This document shows positions 57,694 to 64,000 of a stretch of DNA of 64,000 nt, in pieces. The position numbers were made by a program, and so were the translations under genes. The stretch's first letter is position 1, and each line of letters starts with the position of its first letter. A model generated the notes under the pieces. That model did not search any database and had not been told where the DNA came from. It worked only from the letters and a program-made list of their open reading frames with translations. Where the stretch lies: contig CAYPQF010000021.1 of NCBI GenBank assembly GCA_964412815.1, positions 248,001 to 312,000 of the forward strand, read 5' to 3'. This DNA comes from JAOAFZ01 sp964412815 (GTDB lineage Bacteria > Patescibacteriota > Microgenomatia > UBA1406 > GWC2-37-13).

Positions 57694-60675
57694 ATGTCAT
57701 TTAACGAGATTAACACCATCGAGCACTCCATAATCCATAAATCGACAGGTATCCATTTGGGGAGACCGGGTCAAACAGCTGATTACGTAATGGACAGTTC
57801 CATACCCCGACCGGGTACTAATGGAATATGGTGGCGATATGTTGCTCCTCACGAGCTTAAGCGACAGCCCTCCGATGTAATAGTAGAAGACGAACTTAAA
57901 GCAGCCCTCATTCGGTTAAACCCGTATATACAAACACAGCCACAAAGAGTAGATGAAGTAATCTACAAACTGCGAGCCATCCTGATTTCCGTTACCACGG
58001 ATGGTCTGGTTCGGGCAAATGAAGAGTTTGCGAAATGGCTTTGTGGGGAAAAGACAATGCCCTTTGGGGAAAACAACCAGCATATACCGGTAAACTTGAT
58101 CGATTTTAACGACCTTTCCAATAATTCATACATTGCAACAAATCAGTACACCGTTCTGGGAAAGGTAGAAAAGCGACCTGATGTTGTTTTGCTTATAAAT
58201 GGTATTCCAATCGTAGTCGGGGAGTTAAAAACTCCGGTGCGTCCCGCAATTACCTGGTTCGATGCTGCAACAGATATTCAGGACGATTACGAGAATACAA
58301 TTCCGCAATTATTTGTCCCGACACTATTTTCTTTTGCAACCGAAGGTAAGCTCTACCGGTATGGTACCGTGCGTATGCCGCTGGAATTATGGGGGCCGTG
58401 GAAAACGGAGGAGAATAAACAATCCCATTCTTCCTTGAACGAAGTTGAGACAGCACTGCAAAGTCAGCTAAGGCCGGAAGTGTTGCTTGATATGCTCCAG
58501 TTTTTTACCTTATATGCAACCGATGGTAAAAATCGCCGGATTAAGATTATAGCGCGATATCAGCAGTACCAAGGTGCAAATAAAATCGTAGAGCGTGTTA
58601 TCGATGGGAAAGTAAAGCAGGGTCTTATCTGGCATTTTCAGGGTTCCGGAAAATCGTATCTGATTGTGTATGCGGCACAAAAACTGCGAAAATCCCCAGT
58701 ATTGAAAAGCCCTACAGTGCTTGTGATCGTTGACCGTACTGATCTTGATAGCCAGATGTCCAATAACTTTAGCGTAACAGAAATTCCAAATGTTGTTACG
58801 ACCGATAGTCGCGCCGAGCTCCAGCAACTGCTTGCAAAAGATACACGGAAAATTATTGTAACGATGATGCATAAATTTGGTGAAGCACCAGGGGTTCTGA
58901 ACGAACGCTCAAATATTATCGCCCTGGTAGACGAAGCACACCGTACCCAGGAAGGTGATCTTGGCAGAAAAATGCGCAGTGCAATACCAAACGCCTTTTT
59001 GTTTGGATTAACCGGAACTCCCATTAACAAAACCGACCGCAACACGTTCAGCACCTTTGGTGCGCCGGAAGATGTAGCCGGATATATGTCACTCTACTCT
59101 TTCGATGAATCGGTCCGGGACGGAGCGACCTTGCAACTCCACTTTGAACCCCGACTGCTTGATATTCATATTGATAAAGCTGCAGTAGATGCCGCATTTG
59201 CCGACCTCACTCAACATCTGTCAGCAGAGGACCGGAAAACGCTCGTAGACCAGGCTGCAAAGATGTCTGCATTTTTGAAGTCACCAAAGCGAATTGCAAT
59301 AATAGCAGCCGATATTGTGCGGCATTTTCGCGACAGGGTCGAGCCGAATGGCTTTAAAGCTATGATCGTAACGCCTGACCGGTTTGCGTGTGATCTATAC
59401 AAACAGGCATTGGATAAACTCATCGATCCTGTCATGTCTGCTGTGGTAATCACCACTACCGCAAAAGATGCTCCTGAGTTTCGTTCAAAGTATACGATGT
59501 CAAAAGACCAGGAAGAAGCGTTATTGGAACGTTATAAAGATCCAGCAGATCCTCTTAAAATACTTATTGTAACCCAAAAGCTCCTTACCGGTTTTGATGC
59601 TCCAATATTGCAGTGTATGTATCTGGATAAGTCAATGAAAGACCATAATCTGTTACAGGCTATTTGCCGTACTAACCGTGTGTACAAAAAGAAATTGCAT
59701 GGACTGGTGGTAGACTACTACGGCGTATTTGATGACGTTGCACAATCCCTTGCATTTGATGATGAAAAGGTAAAAGAAGTGGTTACTAATATTGCCGGTC
59801 TCAAGATGGAACTACCGGAAGCACTTGAACTATGCCTGAGCCATTTTCCAGGGTTGGACCGGGAAATTGAAGGGTTTGAAGGACTACAGCTTGCACAGGA
59901 CTGCCTTCACTCTGACGAAAAGCGGGATACTTTTGCAAAAGACTTTATTTATTTGTCGAAACTCTGGGAAGCTGTTTCCCCGGACCCGGTACTAAACAAG
60001 TACGAAGCAGAATACCGCTGGCTAACCCAAGTGTATGAATCGGTAAAACCACCCTCAGCGGATACCGGTCGGCTTCTGTGGCATGCGCTCGGTGCTCAGA
60101 CAACAGAGATTATGCATCGGAATATGCATGTGCATAGAGTTTCCGATGACCTTGAAAAGATTATCCTTGATGCGGAATTAATAGAAAGCTTAACGAGCAT
60201 TAATCAGGAAACAAAGAAACAAGAAGTAGAAGACGGCATAACTAAACGACTAAAAAAACACGGGAATGACCCGCGATTTAAAGCATTTAGTGAGCGGCTC
60301 GAAGAACTGAAAACCAAAGCGATGAATGGCTTGATTAGTAGCGTTGTATTCCTGAAAGAGCTCGTAAAACTTGCACGAGATGTTGTCGCTACAGAGAAAG
60401 AGGTGCAAACCCAGAAAGAACGACGTAGTGCGAAATCTGCACTTACTGAGCTTTTCCTTGAGAGTAAAACAGACGCAACACCTGCTATAGTTGAAAAAAT
60501 TGTCAACGATATAGACGAAATTGTAAAAATCGTCCGTTTCCCAGGCTGGCAAACGACTCAGGCGGGGGAACGGGAGGTGCAAAAGGCACTTCGAAAGACC
60601 TTGTTGAAATATAAATTACACAAAGAGACGGAGCTATTTAACCGGTGTTATGCGTATATCCGGGAGTATTATTGA
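57694..60675 (+). CDS. hsdR: Type I restriction endonuclease subunit R
   Basis: About 993 residues. The N-terminal nuclease core is near residues 160-178 (RPDVVLLI, then VVGELKTP: the D...ExK set). The SF2 helicase motor follows: Walker A HFQGSGKSYLI at about 317-327, LVDEAHRT near 412, and FGLTGTPINK near 440; motif VI is in LLQAICRTNRVYKKK. The C-terminal helical part binds the M2S core. It cuts unmodified DNA after ATP-driven translocation. It is GC-moderate like the first hsdM, unlike the hsdS module between them. Confidence 0.95.
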   Translation: MSFNEINTIEHSIIHKSTGIHLGRPGQTADYVMDSSIPRPGTNGIWWRYVAPHELKRQPSDVIVEDELKAALIRLNPYIQTQPQRVDEVIYKLRAILISVTTDGLVRANEEFAKWLCGEKTMPFGENNQHIPVNLIDFNDLSNNSYIATNQYTVLGKVEKRPDVVLLINGIPIVVGELKTPVRPAITWFDAATDIQDDYENTIPQLFVPTLFSFATEGKLYRYGTVRMPLELWGPWKTEENKQSHSSLNEVETALQSQLRPEVLLDMLQFFTLYATDGKNRRIKIIARYQQYQGANKIVERVIDGKVKQGLIWHFQGSGKSYLIVYAAQKLRKSPVLKSPTVLVIVDRTDLDSQMSNNFSVTEIPNVVTTDSRAELQQLLAKDTRKIIVTMMHKFGEAPGVLNERSNIIALVDEAHRTQEGDLGRKMRSAIPNAFLFGLTGTPINKTDRNTFSTFGAPEDVAGYMSLYSFDESVRDGATLQLHFEPRLLDIHIDKAAVDAAFADLTQHLSAEDRKTLVDQAAKMSAFLKSPKRIAIIAADIVRHFRDRVEPNGFKAMIVTPDRFACDLYKQALDKLIDPVMSAVVITTTAKDAPEFRSKYTMSKDQEEALLERYKDPADPLKILIVTQKLLTGFDAPILQCMYLDKSMKDHNLLQAICRTNRVYKKKLHGLVVDYYGVFDDVAQSLAFDDEKVKEVVTNIAGLKMELPEALELCLSHFPGLDREIEGFEGLQLAQDCLHSDEKRDTFAKDFIYLSKLWEAVSPDPVLNKYEAEYRWLTQVYESVKPPSADTGRLLWHALGAQTTEIMHRNMHVHRVSDDLEKIILDAELIESLTSINQETKKQEVEDGITKRLKKHGNDPRFKAFSERLEELKTKAMNGLISSVVFLKELVKLARDVVATEKEVQTQKERRSAKSALTELFLESKTDATPAIVEKIVNDIDEIVKIVRFPGWQTTQAGEREVQKALRKTLLKYKLHKETELFNRCYAYIREYY

Positions 60676-60692
60676 TTTTATTACTTCCAAGG

Positions 60693-61106
60693 TTAATTCC
60701 CCAGCATCTCCTCAATCACCACACGGTCTCCATGGGTATAGTTTTCTCTTGCTTCTACAGCTAGAACTTTAAGTCCGGCAGACTGAAGTAACTGCTTTTT
60801 TCGTGTATCAAGCTTTTTTCTATTTTCTTCATTGTGATACCCTCCATTTACCTCAATGCAGAGAAGAGGCTTGTAGGTATGCCTGTCATACAACACAAAA
60901 TCAATGCTTTTGAAACCTGCAATATCGAGGACCTGATTATTAGAAATATACTTGTGAGCTGGATATATCAAATTGAGTATGTGTACTTGTGGAACAATTA
61001 AGTATCTGTGCTTAAAGTTATCGAGCAAGAACTGGAAGTATATTTTTTCTGAGTCGTTTCCTAGATATAAAATGCTCCGTTTATGAAATAGAGGGGTGTA
61101 GTTCAT
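60693..61106 (-). CDS. DUF2726-like PD-(D/E)xK family protein
   Basis: About 137 residues. The core IDFVLYDRHTYKPLLCIEVNG has the Asp and Glu of an endonuclease-like fold, but the usual Lys is replaced by Asn (EVN). The remaining part RKKQLLQSAGLKVLAVEA is typical of DUF2726. It stands alone on the minus strand after hsdR. It may bind or nick DNA; whether it is active is uncertain. Confidence 0.7.
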   Translation of the reverse strand: MNYTPLFHKRSILYLGNDSEKIYFQFLLDNFKHRYLIVPQVHILNLIYPAHKYISNNQVLDIAGFKSIDFVLYDRHTYKPLLCIEVNGGYHNEENRKKLDTRKKQLLQSAGLKVLAVEARENYTHGDRVVIEEMLGN

Positions 61107-61197
61107 ATATTTATGATACTAAACGTATATAGTATATTGAATTACACATTAACCTTTCTTACGTATATAATTGCATCAGTTATTATTTAATTTATAC

Positions 61198-61824
61198 ATG
61201 AACTCAAAAATTGTTATTGGATTAAGTATTATTGCCAGTTTATTGATCGGTTTTTTTGCAGGCAGAGAGTATGCATTTTATGAGGTGCGTCAAAGGCTAG
61301 ATACGGCCCTCGAAGAAGCATTCAGCCCAACTGCTGATACAGCCGGCAGTAACAACCAGGAAGAAACTTCTCCGGTTCTTGCGGAGCAGGAGGAAATGAA
61401 AGAAGAGCTGTCAAAGCTGAATATTACTGATGTAAAGATGGGGGAAGAGTTTGAACTTGCAACAATTAAGGTGAAAGTGAATAGTATAGAACGAAGTGAT
61501 ATTCTCAACAAAGAGTATATGGAACCTGTTGTAGCTCCCGAAGGAACAGAGTTTATTGTAATCGATATGACTCTGACTAATACGACCAAGGCTGATTTTA
61601 CGTATACAACTGATGGTAAGCCATTGATTGATTCGCAAGACACAGTATATAGTCCTGCTGATTATTCAAATTCCGCAGATAATAATCTGGATCTCGAAAC
61701 ACTATCACCTAACATCCCCAAAACAGGCACAATTACCTACCAGGTTCCAAAAAACGATGAGACATACAAACTCTTAATGCTGAAAGCGGGTACTGATGAT
61801 GCGTTTGCGGTGACAATCAAGTAA
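61198..61824 (+). CDS. Membrane-anchored DUF4352-like protein
   Basis: About 208 residues. An N-terminal helix (KIVIGLSIIASLLIGFFAG) anchors an outside beta-rich domain starting near GEEFELATIKVKVNS and including PEGTEFIVIDMTLTN, the DUF4352 (telomeric-repeat-like immunoglobulin) pattern. Start at the ATG 61198; a TTG reading at 61171 is unlikely. It begins a plus-strand cluster with an FtsK-like ATPase. Confidence 0.75.
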   Translation: MNSKIVIGLSIIASLLIGFFAGREYAFYEVRQRLDTALEEAFSPTADTAGSNNQEETSPVLAEQEEMKEELSKLNITDVKMGEEFELATIKVKVNSIERSDILNKEYMEPVVAPEGTEFIVIDMTLTNTTKADFTYTTDGKPLIDSQDTVYSPADYSNSADNNLDLETLSPNIPKTGTITYQVPKNDETYKLLMLKAGTDDAFAVTIK

Positions 61825-61893
61825 ATTCCGCGATAGATTGTTATCGAAGTTGTTTTGAGGCTTTTATAAATAGTTATAAATTCTTTATACTTT

Positions 61894-62979
61894 ATGACAG
61901 ATTTACTTCCAGTGCCAATTTCATCATTATCTGACCACTCTATCCTGAAACAGTCACTGCAACAGGATCCAGGTATTTTAGCTGAAAGGCTGGTTATGGG
62001 GGTTACACAAAATGTACCAGTATATTTTGATCTGGAAAAACATCATCATCTCCTGATTATTGGAAGTCAGGCGTCGGGAGCCGCTGACCTGCTCCACACG
62101 CTCGTAAACAGCATTTTTTTTACCATGGCCCCTTCAAACGCAAGAATCATCGCGATAGAGGCAACCGCAGAGTTATCTGTATTTGGAACTACACCATATC
62201 ACCTGACAGAAGTCATTACTTGTTCACAAAAAGCAACTGCTGCACTTCAATGGACTTTGCAAGAGATTGAAAACCGATACAAAAGATTCCGGGAAGCCGG
62301 CGTAATGAACTTTACGCAATACAATAAAAATGCGTTAGAGGAGAACATTCCCCGAATCATACTGATGATATCTATGATGGACGAGATTACTTACGGTAAC
62401 AGAGACAGTGCGGATTATATTACACGGATAGTAACAACCGGAGCCCATGCAGGAGTCACCGTTATAGGCTCCATAAGCTCGGTATCAGGAAGCTTACCTC
62501 CAAAACTTTTGTCATTGCTGCCTGTTCGCGCAGTATTTACCTGTAGTTCGATAGAAGATGCACGCCGTGCTGGTATGCCGCACAGAGCAATCACCTTACC
62601 ACCACATCAATTTTTACTGAGTACGGGTTCAGGAGCCATGCAAGAGGTTGATCTATTGCCCGAAATAGAAGATACCACTCAAAAAGTGATAACTTATCTG
62701 AAAGAAAATAATCTCTTTACTGCGGAACATGAGATTACTCCACCGGTTTTTCCTTCTGCGGAATCAGGGCAGGATCCATTTTTCAATGAGGCAGTTACAT
62801 TACTTTCCGGAGTTACAGCTATAAGTGCATCACTCCTCCAGAGAAAGCTGAAAGTTGGGTATGCCCGCGCTTCACGTATTCTTGACGAACTGGAAGCAGC
62901 AGGATTTGTTGGCACAGCTTATGGGAGCAATCCAAGAGTTGTCTTACGAAGCAGAAATTCGCAACTACCTGAACGATAG
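61894..62979 (+). CDS. FtsK/SpoIIIE-like ATPase with degenerate Walker A and C-terminal gamma domain
   Basis: About 361 residues. The motor core begins HHHLLIIGSQASGAADLL (about residues 51-66), where the FtsK GTTGSGKS P-loop has lost both the Lys and Ser. Walker B is RIILMISMMDEI with an acidic Asp-Glu. The last 65 residues (PFFNEAVTLLSGVTAIS to NPRVVL) match the FtsK gamma winged-helix domain that reads KOPS-like DNA. It lacks the N-terminal membrane part of FtsK. It may bind DNA without pumping it. TATACT lies just 2 nt before the ATG. Confidence 0.8.
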   Translation: MTDLLPVPISSLSDHSILKQSLQQDPGILAERLVMGVTQNVPVYFDLEKHHHLLIIGSQASGAADLLHTLVNSIFFTMAPSNARIIAIEATAELSVFGTTPYHLTEVITCSQKATAALQWTLQEIENRYKRFREAGVMNFTQYNKNALEENIPRIILMISMMDEITYGNRDSADYITRIVTTGAHAGVTVIGSISSVSGSLPPKLLSLLPVRAVFTCSSIEDARRAGMPHRAITLPPHQFLLSTGSGAMQEVDLLPEIEDTTQKVITYLKENNLFTAEHEITPPVFPSAESGQDPFFNEAVTLLSGVTAISASLLQRKLKVGYARASRILDELEAAGFVGTAYGSNPRVVLRSRNSQLPER

Positions 62980-63076
62980 AGGAATGGAAGTAGTAGCTGC
63001 TGCAGGAGTAAATGGGATGATTTGCGAATATTACAAAAGACCGAAGCAATAAATATATATAAATTTTTCATTTTCT

Positions 63077-63454
63077 ATGTCCATCCTTTCCGGTCTGTTA
63101 GGTAATGCAACTTTAGAAGATATAAAAATTGTGCAGCAGGAGTATAAGCACATCTTTATCACATCAGAGAAGGTGGAACGCTCCTATAAGCTGATTCGTG
63201 ACCGGATTGTGTTTACCAATCTTCGTCTTATATTGATTAATGTGCAAGGGCTTACCGGTTCGAAGGTGGAGTTTCATTCTATTCCATATAAAAATATTAC
63301 TCATTATTCGGTAGAAACTGCCGGGACTCTTGACCTGGACTCCGAACTTAAGATCTGGATTTCGGGATCAGCATTGCCTCATGAGGTAAAATTTAAAAAA
63401 GGGAATGCGATTTTTGAGGTATATAACGCTATTACCGAGTATGTTATCAAATAA
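63077..63454 (+). CDS. Bacterial PH-domain protein (bPH_1/YvbH-like)
   Basis: About 125 residues filling one PH-like domain: seven strands including DRIVFTNLRLILINVQG and PYKNITHYSVETAGT, then a C-terminal helix. This is the pattern of bacterial PH domain proteins (PF08000 type), whose role is unknown. It lies between the FtsK-like gene and the second DUF2726 gene, 3 nt from the latter. Confidence 0.8.
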   Translation: MSILSGLLGNATLEDIKIVQQEYKHIFITSEKVERSYKLIRDRIVFTNLRLILINVQGLTGSKVEFHSIPYKNITHYSVETAGTLDLDSELKIWISGSALPHEVKFKKGNAIFEVYNAITEYVIK

Positions 63455-63457
63455 CCC

Positions 63458-63889
63458 ATGAACTACTCTCAAATACACTTTAGAAAGAAACAATTCATGA
63501 CGGATACCGAATACAATTTTTTCATGCTTCTGCATCGCTTATTTGGAGAACATTATCTGGTGTTTTCTCAGGTTCGAGTGGAGGATATTGTTTCAGCACC
63601 AGATAAAAATCCAGACCACCGGAAATTTATCCGATCACACTCAGTTGATTTTCTACTCGTCTCCCGAACAGAACGGATACGGTATATGGTAATTGAATTA
63701 AATGATATAACTCATCTTAAGCCGAACCGGTATTATCGTGATGCCAACTTAAACACTATTCTCGGCAAAGCAGGGATTCCATATATCGTGCAACATGTCC
63801 ACGCTCACTACGACGAAGAACAGGTACGAAAGGAAATTATGTCGGTGTTATCACGACATATTCAAAAAGAAAATGGATTAGCTTTTTAA
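63458..63889 (+). CDS. Second DUF2726-like protein
   Basis: About 143 residues. The core SVDFLLVSRTERIRYMVIELN again has an Asp and Glu with Asn where Lys is expected in the nuclease signature, and AGIPYIVQHVHAHY follows. It resembles the protein at 60693 in architecture, so the module holds two such proteins. Start 3 nt after the PH-domain gene, so they are cotranscribed. The last 110 bases of the window (63890-64000) hold no gene I can support. Confidence 0.7.
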   Translation: MNYSQIHFRKKQFMTDTEYNFFMLLHRLFGEHYLVFSQVRVEDIVSAPDKNPDHRKFIRSHSVDFLLVSRTERIRYMVIELNDITHLKPNRYYRDANLNTILGKAGIPYIVQHVHAHYDEEQVRKEIMSVLSRHIQKENGLAF

Positions 63890-64000
63890 AACAACCCCCT
63901 GTGTATCTGTTTCTCTTTTTTGTGGGGTAATGGGCACAGGAATACCACGGAGCGCATAATGCGTAACAGAGCATGATGATGCATCCTTATCTTAATGCAT

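Noticed and set aside
62855..63052. 65-codon frame overlapping the end of the FtsK-like gene
   Set aside because: The FtsK gamma domain ends normally in its own frame, and the overlapping frame has no start signal. The tail after 62980 is open but unrecognised.
1..64000. Alternative genetic code with TGA as glycine
   Set aside because: Many frames end correctly at TGA (for example 2455 and 50002), with no in-frame TGA inside conserved domains.
1..64000. CRISPR arrays, tRNA or rRNA genes, insertion sequences
   Set aside because: No regularly spaced repeats, no TPsiC-like GTTCRANYC with a foldable cloverleaf and no transposase motifs were noticed by eye; a tRNAscan/CRISPR search would be decisive.

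Overview
The window looks like a chromosomal segment from an uncultivated bacterium. I infer a Candidate Phyla Radiation (Patescibacteria) type genome, with no rRNA or other marker gene to prove it. The reasons are AT-rich intergenic DNA, many lineage-specific secreted or membrane proteins of unknown function, a eukaryote-like hexokinase, GT-C membrane proteins, and a near absence of Shine-Dalgarno sequences in front of ordinary genes. TGA is used as a stop (for example at 2455-2457), so the code is standard. No rRNA, tRNA, CRISPR array or transposase was seen.

Layout. 1-12.9 kb is a surface-polysaccharide region: GT2 glycosyltransferases, large membrane proteins, GDP-mannose dehydratase and fucose-synthase enzymes, a GT2+DUF2304 pair, a secreted subtilase with C-terminal repeats, and a frameshifted MFS transporter. 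13-27 kb holds a P-loop/winged-helix regulator, an aldehyde dehydrogenase and SDR pair, a possible sugar-glycerate synthase and hydrolase pair, a CBS protein coupled to an ion transporter, a hexokinase, a flippase and a GT-C transferase. 27-33 kb holds a class II photolyase and secreted GH26 and GH10 glycosidases. 33-45 kb mixes hypothetical genes with compact, strongly GC-rich cassettes. 45.6-64 kb is a defence-like island: two Fic proteins, a GNAT, a type I restriction-modification locus with two different HsdM subunits, HsdS, a PHP-SMC-like ATPase, a DUF5677-like protein, an AAA/DUF234 ATPase, HsdR, and then a module with two DUF2726-like proteins, a DUF4352-like membrane protein, a degenerate FtsK-like ATPase and a PH-domain protein.

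The most striking signal is a two-tier expression architecture. At least fourteen ordinary genes have a -10 box (TATAAT or TATACT type) only 5-8 nt before the ATG, which predicts leaderless mRNAs. In contrast, six GC-rich cassettes at about 18.0, 32.6-34.6, 34.8-35.4, 37.7-38.2, 38.3-38.9 and 41.8-42.0 kb mostly have extended -10 or consensus promoters, real 5' leaders and strong Shine-Dalgarno sites, and most are followed by a strong GC-rich hairpin. They encode a processive GT2 synthase, small membrane proteins and one long structured RNA-like transcript, and four are arranged as two divergent pairs. I infer they were acquired laterally. The restriction locus also carries an AT-rich module (about 51.0-56.15 kb) with a composition break inside the second hsdM.
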